From Halapricum hydrolyticum (lineage in GTDB: Archaea > Halobacteriota > Halobacteria > Halobacteriales > Haloarculaceae), in contig NZ_JAOPKC010000015.1 of NCBI RefSeq assembly GCF_025517535.1, positions 1 through 64,000 on the forward strand: 64,000 nt of DNA, read 5' to 3'. Position numbers and translations under genes: made by a program. Positions 34,771 to 42,306 of this stretch are shown here, one piece after another. Under the pieces are notes generated by a model. That model worked only from the letters and a program-made list of their open reading frames with translations, did no database searches and was not told where the DNA came from. Positions within the stretch are counted from its first letter, which is position 1. Each line of letters begins with the position of its first letter.

Positions 34771-36060
34771 ATGGAGTACAGTCACCGCTACCCCGCCTAT
34801 CCGACACAACAGGTAGCGGCTGAACTAGAACGACACATCGACGTTCATCGCCAAGCGTACAACTACACTCGGTACGAGTACGAGAACGTGGACGCCGACA
34901 ACATCGGCTCCGCGTACAAACACCACAACCGACTTCCCGACTGGAAAGACGAGTTCCCTGTCTTCTCGGAAGTCAACTCGAAGGCTCTGCAACGAACCGT
35001 CACGCGGTTCTACCAGAACCTCTCGGGCCTCTCCGAGCAGAAACAGAACGGGAACAAGGTCGGGAAGCTCAAGTGGAAGTCACCGAGGGAGTTCCAGAGT
35101 ATGACGTACTCGCAGTCTGGCTTCGAACTCAAAAACACGAGTGGCCGACGTGCAACGCTCTGGCTCTCGAAAATCGGTGACATCAAAATCCGCTACCACC
35201 GCGAAATCCCTGACGAAGCGGACATCAAAGAAGTCACGGTCAAGAAAGAACGGACTGGCGAGTGGTTCGTCTCGTTCGGTCTCGAAACCGACGACGCTGA
35301 CTTACCCGAGAAACCCGCGCTGGACGAGTTAGATTCAAGCAACAGCGTGGGTATCGACCTCGGAATCCTCAACTACGTCCACACCAGCGACGGCAAAACT
35401 GTGGATTGGCTCGATCTCGAAGACGAGTACGAGCGGCTCCGCCGTGAGCAACGCAAGCTCTCACGGAAGGAGAAAGGGTCGAACAACTACGAGAAACAGC
35501 GTCGGGAAGTGGCGAAGATCAAACGTCACATCCGCCGGAAGGTACTGGACTACCAACAGAAGATTACGACGTGGCTGGTCCGCGAGTACGACGCAGTGTT
35601 CGTTGAGGACCTGGACGTGAAGAAGATGCTCGAACAGTCGCACAACGCTCGCAACAAGCAGGATGCGGCGTGGCGACAGTTTATCACCCTCCTTGATTAC
35701 AAGGCCGACCTGTACGGTTGTCACGTCGTGGAGGTCGAACCCGATAGGACGACAAAAGAGTGCGCAAAGTGTGGCGTGGAGACGGCGAAACCAATCTGGG
35801 TGCGTGAACACTCGTGTCCATCGTGTGGGTTTGAGACAGATAGGGACGCGAACGCGGCGATGAACGTCCTGCAACGCGGCTTTTCTGAACTAGGGCTGGG
35901 ATGGCCCGAAGACACGCCTGTGGAGACTGCGCTCCCTACGGACACCGCTGGCTTTCAGCGTGTGTCTGCAAAGCGCGTTGTTGAATCAGGAAGCCTCGGG
36001 GTCGTACGGAAGACTGCGTCTTCCGTGATGACGAGAGACGAAGTCTCTCGAACCACTTGA
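34771..36060 (+). CDS. tnpB: RNA-guided nuclease TnpB (intact)
   Basis: 429 residues. RuvC-like catalytic residues: Asp in SVGIDLGILNYVHTSDG, Glu in VFVEDLDVKKML and Asp in DRDANAAMNVLQ. The zinc ribbon CAKCG...CPSCG sits between the last two. The N-terminal wedge/REC region begins MEYSHRYPAYPTQQVAAELE. All catalytic positions are present, so it may be active. The C-terminal codons overlap the right-end RNA structure. Family members cut DNA using a right-end RNA guide and thereby help retain the element. This protein belongs to the same lineage as the remnant at 44710 and the element at 61894. Confidence 0.92.
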   Translation: MEYSHRYPAYPTQQVAAELERHIDVHRQAYNYTRYEYENVDADNIGSAYKHHNRLPDWKDEFPVFSEVNSKALQRTVTRFYQNLSGLSEQKQNGNKVGKLKWKSPREFQSMTYSQSGFELKNTSGRRATLWLSKIGDIKIRYHREIPDEADIKEVTVKKERTGEWFVSFGLETDDADLPEKPALDELDSSNSVGIDLGILNYVHTSDGKTVDWLDLEDEYERLRREQRKLSRKEKGSNNYEKQRREVAKIKRHIRRKVLDYQQKITTWLVREYDAVFVEDLDVKKMLEQSHNARNKQDAAWRQFITLLDYKADLYGCHVVEVEPDRTTKECAKCGVETAKPIWVREHSCPSCGFETDRDANAAMNVLQRGFSELGLGWPEDTPVETALPTDTAGFQRVSAKRVVESGSLGVVRKTASSVMTRDEVSRTT

Positions 36061-36076
36061 CCCCGAGGCGATTCAC
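35993..36076 (+). ncRNA. Right-end (omega) RNA scaffold of the arsC-inserted element
   Basis: An 11-bp outer stem GCCTCGGGGTC (35993-36003) with GACCCCGAGGC (36059-36069) encloses two perfect hairpins. These are ACGGAAGAC-TGC-GTCTTCCGT (36006-36026) and CGAGAGAC-GAA-GTCTCTCG (36032-36050). The structure overlaps the last TnpB codons. By analogy to known TnpB systems the guide would begin at 36077 (GTTGTCGGTCACGTTCGTCG), i.e. the interrupted arsC start. RNA ends are not determined. Confidence 0.65.
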
Positions 36077-36213
36077 GTTGTCGGTCACGTTCGTCGGGAC
36101 GGAAAGCCATGGAATAGCGTTTGCTAAGATGGCTATTGTTACGTATATAGTCGCTTTCTCGAACAGCGTGTGGGTGTTTCTCTATCCCCTGATTGATCGA
36201 GCCGGTCCGGCTC

Positions 36214-36220
36214 TTTATAT
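36214..36220 (+). promoter_or_regulatory. TATA box of the HNH gene
   Basis: TTTATAT centred about 27 bases before the GTG at 36244, giving a leaderless start for the interrupted HNH gene. The 155 bases between this gene and the arsC start hold the two divergent promoters. Confidence 0.6.
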
Positions 36221-36506
36221 CCGAAGACGGCACAACGCGTGGCGTGACCACCGAGTCCGAGTGTGTCGACGCGTTGCGGGCCGCCGCCGAGGAGCTGGGC
36301 GAGTCACAGCGGTAACAGCGCGGAAGCCCACCGGCTTCAGCCGTCCCCAGAACCCTTCGCGTTCTGGTGGGCTGTACAAGACCTTCGGTCTTGTGAACGT
36401 GGGAGGAAGCGCGTACGCTCCGCGAAACAATCCACCGACTACAGCAGTGCCGACTCCCGACGTTATACAAAAATATTAATAAAGAGTAACCATTACTGTG
36501 ATATAC

Positions 36507-37799
36507 ATGGCGTGGGAGGTAACTCGGACGGTTCGCGTCCGTCTCGACGTGCCTAACGACCGCAAGAGTGACCTCCATGCCACCAACTCCAAATTCCAGT
36601 ACTGCGCGAATCGGACCGCAGACTGGGCGTGGCGCTATCCCGAACAAGACTGTGTAACCAGCAAGAGCGAAGCCGAAGCCGCCATCTACGACACCCTTCG
36701 TGAAGAAACAGACCACCTACACGCGAACCTCGTCCAGAAGGCCATTAAACGCGCCACCGACGATATCGACAACTGCGTTGACCGGCTTGCTGACGGCGAG
36801 AACACTAGCAAGCCACAGTACGATACATTCAGCATCGTCTACGACAAGCGAGCGGCTACTTACTACCGTGACAAAGTGAGTCTCGCCACAGTCAACGGGA
36901 GAGTCGAATGCGAATACGACCTACCCGACGACCCCGAAGGCACACCACACGGCAAATACCTACTGAACGACGACTACTCATTTTCGACCAGTACCGTCCA
37001 CTACGACAGCGAAACCGACGAGTTCTACCTGCACGCGGCGATGGAACGGGAACTCGATGCGAGCAGTCCTGAGAAAGCCGAGCATTCGAGAGTGCTTGGC
37101 GTGGACTGCAACGTCGATGACCACATTGCCGTGACCTCAACAGGTGCATTCGTCGGGAACGCTGATTACCTCAACCACCAGCGCCGCGAGTTCGAGAAGC
37201 GACGTGCCAGCCTCCAACAGACGGGAACACGGAGCGCACATCTGACCTTCCAGCGCATTGGCGACAAGTTCGGTCGCTGGAGTAGAGACTACCTACACCA
37301 GTGTTCCCAAGAAATCGTTGCCGAAGCCAAGCGCCACGACTGTACGCATATCGCGTTCGAGGACCTGGAGCAGATTCGAGAGCGTATCAGCGACGACAAG
37401 AAGTTCCAGCAATGGGCGTTCCGCGAACTGCAGGAACAGACCGAACACAAGGCGGAACTGGCTGGTATCGTGGTAGAAACAGTCGAACCGTCCTACACCA
37501 GCCAACAATGCTCGAAGTGTGGCTGTACGCTCGAAGAAAACCGGGACGGCCAACACTTCCAGTGTCTCGACTGCTCATACTCGGCAAACGCCGACTACAA
37601 CGCGGCGAAAAACGTTGCTCGAAAACTCACAGTCAAACTCCAGCGAGGGCAGAAGCCCCCCGCTGGAGGGGCGTTCTGTCAGTACGCCCTGAAGTCGGGG
37701 ACGATGACCGTGAACGCTACTGAAGTGGCGTCCGACACGCCTGTGTCGGCAGAACGGGAGTCCACCGACAAGCCAACGGCTGCAGCCGTTGGTAGCTGA
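36507..37799 (+). CDS. tnpB: RNA-guided nuclease TnpB, second lineage
   Basis: 430 residues from ATG 36507; a GTG three codons earlier is possible. RuvC residues: Asp in VLGVDCNVDDHIAV, Glu in IAFEDLEQIRER and Asp in YSANADYNAAKN. The zinc ribbon is CSKCGCTLEENRDGQHFQCLDC. It has no close similarity to the 34771 protein beyond the fold. The stop is one base before the end of the element. Catalytic residues are all present. Confidence 0.9.
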   Translation: MAWEVTRTVRVRLDVPNDRKSDLHATNSKFQYCANRTADWAWRYPEQDCVTSKSEAEAAIYDTLREETDHLHANLVQKAIKRATDDIDNCVDRLADGENTSKPQYDTFSIVYDKRAATYYRDKVSLATVNGRVECEYDLPDDPEGTPHGKYLLNDDYSFSTSTVHYDSETDEFYLHAAMERELDASSPEKAEHSRVLGVDCNVDDHIAVTSTGAFVGNADYLNHQRREFEKRRASLQQTGTRSAHLTFQRIGDKFGRWSRDYLHQCSQEIVAEAKRHDCTHIAFEDLEQIRERISDDKKFQQWAFRELQEQTEHKAELAGIVVETVEPSYTSQQCSKCGCTLEENRDGQHFQCLDCSYSANADYNAAKNVARKLTVKLQRGQKPPAGGAFCQYALKSGTMTVNATEVASDTPVSAERESTDKPTAAAVGS

Positions 37800-37800
37800 C
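37730..37800 (+). ncRNA. Putative right-end RNA of the second element
   Basis: The right end contains GACACGCCTGTGTC and the strong hairpin formed by CCAACGGCTGCAGCCGTTGG (37773-37792), only 8 bases from the element boundary. A guide starting at 37801 would read CGACGAAAGCCCAGTACGAG, from the interrupted gene. The 5' limit is arbitrary. Confidence 0.4.
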
Positions 37801-38608
37801 CGACGAAAGCCCAGTACGAGGAGCTGGGGCTGACCCCTGCCTCGGGAACGATCCAGCGCGTGATGGGGAGCTGGAACGAGGCGAAGGACGCGGCGGGGCT
37901 GGAGACGTACGACTCGCACGGATCCCGCGTCCAGCCCAAACCGGATGACGTCGACCTTCCAGACGAACTCGTCTGGGAAGACCTCACGAGATATCAGCGC
38001 TGGCATTACAAAAACCGGGAGTGGAATACCGAACGGACCCTCAAACGCCGTGCGCGCCTTCGCGAGTGGATACACAAGCGAAAAGCCAACAGTGACGGAT
38101 GTCGCAACTGCACCGAGTCTGACCCGGCCTGTCTTGATTTCCATCACCTATCGAGTGCGGACAAGGAGATGGCCGTCAACAAGATGGTCCCGTACGGATA
38201 CTCGAAATCCGATATCGAGGCCGAAATGGAGAAATGTGAGATTCTGTGTGCAAATTGCCACGCGAAAGAACACGTTTCAGCGCCAGAGACGCACGTGATG
38301 GCGGAAGGGCCTCAGACTAGAGTGGAACGGCTCCGGCAGTGGGCTTACGAGTACAAGCGCACGCGTGGCTGTCAGCGTTGCTCGGATACCGATCCAGTGT
38401 GTTTGCAGTTTCATCACGTCTCGGAGAAACACGCGGGTGTCAGCGAGATGATCGCCAATGGCAAACCCGAGTCGGATATACGCGCAGAAGTCGAGAAGTG
38501 TGTCGTTCTCTGCGCGAATTGCCATCGGAAAGAACACTACGAGCGCCCCGTAGTTACCCCAGAAGAAAGCGACAACATTTAGTAAACCCACGGCGTTCTG
38601 TCGAATGC

Positions 38609-38681
38609 AGTCCTGTGGTGTAGTGGCCAATCATGTAGCCTTCTGGGGGCTACGACGGAGGTTCGAATCCTCCCAGGACTA
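38609..38681 (+). tRNA. tRNA-Gln (anticodon CTG)
   Basis: The acceptor AGTCCTG pairs with CAGGACT (7 bp), with discriminator A at 38681. The anticodon stem TAGCC/GGCTA encloses the loop TTCTGGG, giving anticodon CTG. The T arm contains GTTCGAATC. No CCA is encoded and no intron is seen. It lies 26 bases after the HNH gene, a site favoured by integrating elements. Confidence 0.88.
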
Positions 38682-38777
38682 CTTCTCTGGGGGCTAATTC
38701 GAGAGTAGCGACGCGATCCCTCGCAACGATTTCCGGCGAACGGAAGCCGTCTTACGGTCTCGAGTCGTTCTACGAAC

Positions 38778-39194
38778 TCAGTCGTTTCGCGCACTCGCGT
38801 GCGCCCGCCGAACCTCGTCGAGAAACGCCTCCGACCGGCCGCCATACACCAGATGTGTGTCGCAGTCACAGTCCGACGCGCCGATCCCCTCGACCGGCTC
38901 GCCGGCCAATCGCTGGCTGACGGCACACTCGATGTCAGCGTCGGCCGAGCGGACGACCTCGACGATGCGCGTCCCTGGATGACCGAGCAGGTAATCGACA
39001 TGCCAGTGGCGGGCGTCGTGCTCGCCGCTCGCGACTCGCCGGTGGCGGTCGATCCGGGAGAAGCCGCCCGGGCCGAACGCACTGCCGGTGTAGGCGTATA
39101 CGCCGGCCGCCAGCTCGCGGTCGCCGGCCGCCCCGAACGTGATCGTCGTCGCCTCGGGCAGCTCGATCAACAGCGTGTAGGTGCCACTCGTCAC
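38778..39194 (-). CDS. DUF123/GIY-YIG-like (Uri superfamily) protein
   Basis: 138 residues from a GTG at 39194 (TSGTYTLLIELPEATTITFG). The family pattern is YAYTGSAFGPGGFSRIDRHR, then HWHVDYLLGHPGTRIVEVV, and a Cys-rich GASDCDCDTHLVYGG near the C-terminus. DUF123 proteins have a GIY-YIG nuclease-like fold but often no known activity. The start is uncertain: upstream in-frame codons continue to 39296, but the chosen GTG matches family length. Confidence 0.75.
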   Translation of the reverse strand: MTSGTYTLLIELPEATTITFGAAGDRELAAGVYAYTGSAFGPGGFSRIDRHRRVASGEHDARHWHVDYLLGHPGTRIVEVVRSADADIECAVSQRLAGEPVEGIGASDCDCDTHLVYGGRSEAFLDEVRRAHASARND

Positions 39195-39333
39195 AGTCGC
39201 CCTTGCTCCGTCGCGCACAAAACCGCACTGCCCGCTGTTTTTGGTCGGCCGAATTCTACACAGTTGTCCATATCTGTTTTCACGGCCTGGGAACACCCGC
39301 CCCTTCTTTACCTCCTTGGTTGGCTACTCTTAG

Positions 39334-39347
39334 TTAGGTGGACCTAA
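39334..39347 (+). promoter_or_regulatory. DtxR/SirR-type palindrome at the feoA start codon
   Basis: TTAGGTGGACCTAA has perfect 6-base arms with GG in the centre and ends exactly one base before the feoA ATG at 39348. The TTAGG...CCTAA pattern matches the operator type of DtxR/IdeR iron repressors and the haloarchaeal SirR/Idr type. Covering the transcription start of a leaderless message, bound repressor would silence feoAB when iron is plentiful. The regulator gene is not in the window. Confidence 0.65.
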
Positions 39348-39581
39348 ATGACCGAGGTGCTGGCCGACACGGCCCCGGGCGAGTCTGTCTCCCTAGAGCG
39401 CGTGCCGGACGAGGACGTCCGGGCGCGTCTGCTCAGACTCGGCTTCCTCGATGGGGCCGTCGAGTGTCGCCATCGAGTACGGAAGGGACCGATCGTTCTC
39501 AGGCGCAACGGCACGGAAATGGCACTCGGGGCCGATCTGGCCGCCGAGATCGAGATCTCGCACGCGGAGGCCGATAGATGA
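39348..39581 (+). CDS. feoA: Ferrous iron transport protein A
   Basis: 77 residues, SH3-like FeoA domain: GESVSLERVPDEDVRARLLR, then LGFLDGAVECRHRVRKGPIV and EMALGADLAAEIEIS. FeoA is a small cytoplasmic partner of FeoB. The stop overlaps the feoB ATG (ATGA), and the iron-box-like palindrome abuts its start. Confidence 0.9.
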   Translation: MTEVLADTAPGESVSLERVPDEDVRARLLRLGFLDGAVECRHRVRKGPIVLRRNGTEMALGADLAAEIEISHAEADR

Positions 39582-41458
39582 GCTGTCACGAGACCGGTGG
39601 CTGTGACGTCGACGCCGACGAGACGGTGGCGCTGGTCGGCTGTCCCAACGTCGGCAAGAGCGTCGTCTTCGGCGGGCTCGCCGAGCAGTACGTCGATGTC
39701 TCGAACTACCCGGGAACGACCGTCGACACGACCGAAGCCGCGTTCGGCGACGCGAAACTGACCGACACCCCGGGCGTGTACGGGATCTCCAGCTTCGACG
39801 AGGAAGAACGAGTCACACGCGAGATCGTCCTCGAGGCCGACGTAGTGGTCAACGTCGTCGACGCGACCCAGCTGGATCGGGATCTCTTCCTGACGCTGCA
39901 GTTACTCGACATGGGGATCCCGACGGTCGTCGCGCTGAACATGATGGACGAGGCCGAAGCCGACGGGGTCGACATCGACGCCGACGCGCTTGAGGCAGAA
40001 CTCGGCGTCCCGGTCGTCCCCACGGTGGCAGTCGACGGCGAGGGGATCGACGAACTCCGCGGGCGAGTCGACGAGGCTCGCGCGCCCGAATCGACGCCGA
40101 TCGAACGGTGGTTCGACGAACTCCCCGACGACGTCGAGGCCACGCGCGCCGAGAAGACGTTGCTCGTCGAGGGCGACGAGCCGACCGCCGAGCGGGTCTC
40201 GACGGGCAAGGTCGTCGCCGACGGCGGCGTCCCTGCACTCACGGACGTCGGCCAGCGCGAGGACGTCTACGGGCATCGCCGTCGCCGCGTCGAGGAGGTC
40301 GCCGGGGGCGTACTCTCCCGGGAGGAGCGCGATTCGTCCTGGGCCGAGCGGTTCAGCGACCTCATGCTCAATCCGCTGACCGGGACGCCGATCGCGCTCG
40401 CCATGCTGGGTGCGATCTTCTACTTCATCGGGGTCGTCGTCGCCCAGAAGGTTGTCGACTTCCTCGAGATCACGGTCTTCGGCGAGTACTACAATCCGGT
40501 CGTCGAGGGCGCTATCGAGAGTCTTCTGCCAGCCGCGTCCTGGGCCGAGCCGATCGAGTTCCTGCTGATCAACGGTAACCTCGGCCTGCTGACGATCACC
40601 GTCCAGTACATCGTCGGTGTCCTGTTACCGCTGGTCATCGCCTTCTACTTCGTGATCGGCCTGCTAGAGGACTCCGGAATGCTCCCGCGGCTGGCGGTGT
40701 TGACCGACCGCGGGCTCAACCGGATCGGGCTGAACGGCCGGGCGATCGTCCCGATGATCGTTGGCGTCGGCTGCGTGACGATGGCGGTCATCACGACCCG
40801 GATGGTCGGCGACCGCCGCGAGCGGCTCATCTCGACGGCACTGCTCGGGCTGGCTGTGCCCTGCTCGGCCCAGCTCGGAGTCATCATGGGACTGCTCGCC
40901 GGTCTGGGACTGATCTGGTGGTTCGGCTACGTCGGCGTCCTGCTGGTCGTGCTCGGGGTCGCCGGGCTCTTCCTCGACCGGACGCTGCCCGGCGACAGCA
41001 CGCCGCTGGTGACCGAACTGCCGCGGATGCGCGTGCCACGACCGCGCAACATCCTCCGGAAGACCTACAACCGGACGAAGATGTTCCTCCGGGAGGCGAT
41101 CCCGCTGTTCGGCGCGACCGCGGTCGCCATCTCGGCGCTCGACTACTTCGGCGGGTTCGCAGTGATCCAGCGAGCGCTGGCACCGATTACCTCACTCATC
41201 GGGCTCCCCCAGGAGTTCGCCCGCGTCCTCCTGCTGGGGCTGGTCCGGCGTGACTTCGCCGCGGCCGGGATGACCGACATGGCGCTCGGCACTGCCGAGA
41301 TGTTCGTCGGACTGGTCGTCATCACGCTGTTCGTCCCGTGTATCCTCTCGATGGTGATGATCCTCAAGGAACGGGACGCAAAGAGCGCGCTACTGATGTG
41401 GGTCGGCTCCTGGATCGTCGCGTTCGGCGTCGGTGGCCTGCTGGCGGTGATCCTATGA
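39578..41458 (+). CDS. feoB: Ferrous iron transporter FeoB
   Basis: 626 residues. The N-terminal G domain shows G1 GCPNVGKS, G3 DTPGVYGIS and G4 NMMDEAEA, then a helical GDI-like spacer to about residue 250. The membrane part has two Gate regions: FYFVIGLLEDSGMLPRLAVL through IVGVGCVTMAVITTR, and a later MFLREAIPLFGATAVAIS. The first residues MSCHETGGCDVD add two Cys and a His. It transports Fe(II) inward. The stop overlaps the next small gene. Confidence 0.95.
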   Translation: MSCHETGGCDVDADETVALVGCPNVGKSVVFGGLAEQYVDVSNYPGTTVDTTEAAFGDAKLTDTPGVYGISSFDEEERVTREIVLEADVVVNVVDATQLDRDLFLTLQLLDMGIPTVVALNMMDEAEADGVDIDADALEAELGVPVVPTVAVDGEGIDELRGRVDEARAPESTPIERWFDELPDDVEATRAEKTLLVEGDEPTAERVSTGKVVADGGVPALTDVGQREDVYGHRRRRVEEVAGGVLSREERDSSWAERFSDLMLNPLTGTPIALAMLGAIFYFIGVVVAQKVVDFLEITVFGEYYNPVVEGAIESLLPAASWAEPIEFLLINGNLGLLTITVQYIVGVLLPLVIAFYFVIGLLEDSGMLPRLAVLTDRGLNRIGLNGRAIVPMIVGVGCVTMAVITTRMVGDRRERLISTALLGLAVPCSAQLGVIMGLLAGLGLIWWFGYVGVLLVVLGVAGLFLDRTLPGDSTPLVTELPRMRVPRPRNILRKTYNRTKMFLREAIPLFGATAVAISALDYFGGFAVIQRALAPITSLIGLPQEFARVLLLGLVRRDFAAAGMTDMALGTAEMFVGLVVITLFVPCILSMVMILKERDAKSALLMWVGSWIVAFGVGGLLAVIL

Positions 41459-41616
41459 TCTGTCCGAGTTGCAGCTTCGAGTTCGATCCCAGCCGCGGGC
41501 TGCAGTGCCCGCGCTGTGGCGAGGCCATCGACTGCAGCGAGATCGGCTGTGCGAACTGCGACGCCTGCAACGACGTCTTCCAGCAGGTCACCCGGCGGAT
41601 CCGATCGAAGTCGTAG
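41455..41616 (+). CDS. Small eight-cysteine zinc-ribbon protein coupled to feoB
   Basis: 53 residues from ATG 41455, which overlaps the feoB TGA as ATGA. Cysteines at 3, 6, 18, 21, 27, 32, 35 and 38 (MICPSCSFEF, QCPRCGEAIDC, GCANCDACND) could form two zinc ribbons or hold an Fe-S cluster. It occupies the place of FeoC in bacterial feoABC operons but is not winged-helix. A regulatory or iron-delivery role is inferred from position. Confidence 0.75.
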   Translation: MICPSCSFEFDPSRGLQCPRCGEAIDCSEIGCANCDACNDVFQQVTRRIRSKS

Positions 41617-41659
41617 CCGGTTCGACCAGCTTTTTTCCGGTCCACCCCCTTCACCCGGT

Positions 41660-42271
41660 ATGGACGAGCCCTCGAGTCCGACCCTGACACTGGCTGTCCT
41701 CGCTGTCGTCGTCGGCGTCGCCCAGGTGCTGCTGGCGGTCGTCGGCGTCGACCCCTGGACCCTCGCACTCGCCTGGCCGCTCGCTGACCGTCCGTGGACG
41801 CTACTGACGAGCGTCTTCGCCCACAGCGGTCCCGGCCACCTCCTGTCGAACCTGCTCGGCCTGCTACTGGTCGGCCTGTTCCTCGAACGCCGAACCTCGC
41901 CCGCCCGGTTCTACGCGTTTTTCCTCCTGGCGGGAGTCGTCGCCGGAGTGACGGAAGTGACAGTCGCGGCGCTCGTTTTCGGACACCGAGCGGCAGTGCT
42001 CGGCGCCAGCGGCGCGGTCTTCGCGCTGTTCGGATACGTCCTGGGCGGAAACCGCCTGACCGAGTTCGTCGCGGGCGGGATCACGATCAGCCCGGTCGTG
42101 CAACTCGCCGTCCTCGTCGTGTTGGCAGGCGGCCTGACGCTCGCGACTGCCGGCCCACGGACCGCCCTGATCGCACACTTCACCGGGCTCGTGGTCGGCT
42201 TTCTCGCCGGTCGTCGACACCTGCTTCGGTCGTCCATCCGGGCGTCTCCGAACCGTCGATTCCAGGGCTGA
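41660..42271 (+). CDS. Rhomboid-family intramembrane serine protease
   Basis: 203 residues, six predicted helices. The catalytic serine lies in VLGASGAVFALFGYVLGG (GxSG), the catalytic His in IAHFTGLVVGFLAG, and the L1-region HLLSNLLGLLLVGLFLE is typical. It should cleave within or near transmembrane segments of other proteins. The start at ATG 41660 matches the family length; it follows feoB's partner by 43 bases. Confidence 0.87.
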   Translation: MDEPSSPTLTLAVLAVVVGVAQVLLAVVGVDPWTLALAWPLADRPWTLLTSVFAHSGPGHLLSNLLGLLLVGLFLERRTSPARFYAFFLLAGVVAGVTEVTVAALVFGHRAAVLGASGAVFALFGYVLGGNRLTEFVAGGITISPVVQLAVLVVLAGGLTLATAGPRTALIAHFTGLVVGFLAGRRHLLRSSIRASPNRRFQG

Positions 42272-42306
42272 TACCGATTTCCACAGGAAATATCGGGGTC
42301 GTCCCG

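Larger units (their letters stand above)
34670..36076 (+). mobile_element. IS605-superfamily (IS1341-type) tnpB-only element inserted in arsC
   Basis: 1407 bp bounded by the reconstructable arsC junction. The left flank ends GTTTTAC and the element's right end is GATTCAC; there is no target duplication, as expected of IS200/IS605-type single-strand transposition. The left end has a hairpin CCCCGGGG-CTTGA-CCCCGGGG (34688-34708). The right end holds a branched three-stem structure (35993-36069). It encodes tnpB but no tnpA, so movement would need TnpA in trans. Confidence 0.85.
34265..36088 (-). pseudogene. arsC: arsC (second copy), split at codon 5 by a tnpB-only IS element
   Basis: The body at 34265-34669 reads VKLGFVCVQNAGRSQMSAAF to the end TELFEEFVEA with a CX5R P-loop, but has no start codon of its own: the first codons are GTA AAA. 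On the far side of the element, 36088-36077 reads GTG ACC GAC AAC. Joining the two across the element gives V-T-D-N-V-K-L-G-F-V-C-V-Q in frame. A CTATTCC box lies about 25 bases before that GTG, and 36086-36088 is the inferred native start. Unlike the intact arsC, this copy keeps only one of the two redox cysteines (MGCSTLELDADV), so it may have used another reductant. Confidence 0.85.
36308..37800 (+). mobile_element. IS605-superfamily tnpB-only element inserted in the HNH gene
   Basis: 1493 bp, bounded by exact restoration of the HNH frame. The left flank is GAGTCAC and the right end is GCTGAC, sharing AC at the junction as in the arsC element; no target duplication. The left end has hairpins GAAGCC-CACC-GGCTTC (36323-36338), CCAGAAC...GTTCTGG (36347-36367) and ACAAGACC-TTC-GGTCTTGT (36376-36394). 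The right end has the 20-base perfect palindrome 37773-37792. No tnpA. Its protein is only distantly related to the TnpB 0.5 kb away. Confidence 0.85.
36244..38582 (+). pseudogene. Homing-endonuclease-associated-repeat/tandem HNH protein, split at codon 22 by a tnpB-only element
   Basis: 36244-36307 encodes VTTESECVDALRAAAEELGE plus S and one base. The frame resumes at 37801 as TKAQYEELGLTPASGTIQRV. Joining the pieces restores ...ELGES-P-TKAQYEEL..., the familiar homing-endonuclease-associated repeat, in one frame of 281 codons. The C-terminal part carries two HNH motifs: GCRNC...CLDFHHLS...CANCHAKEH and GCQRC...CLQFHHVS...CANCHRKEH, each with two CxxC zinc sites. The 3' part could be expressed from an internal ATG at 37863 (MGSWNEAKDAAG), keeping both HNH motifs, so residual activity is possible. 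It ends 26 bases before a tRNA gene. Confidence 0.85.
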
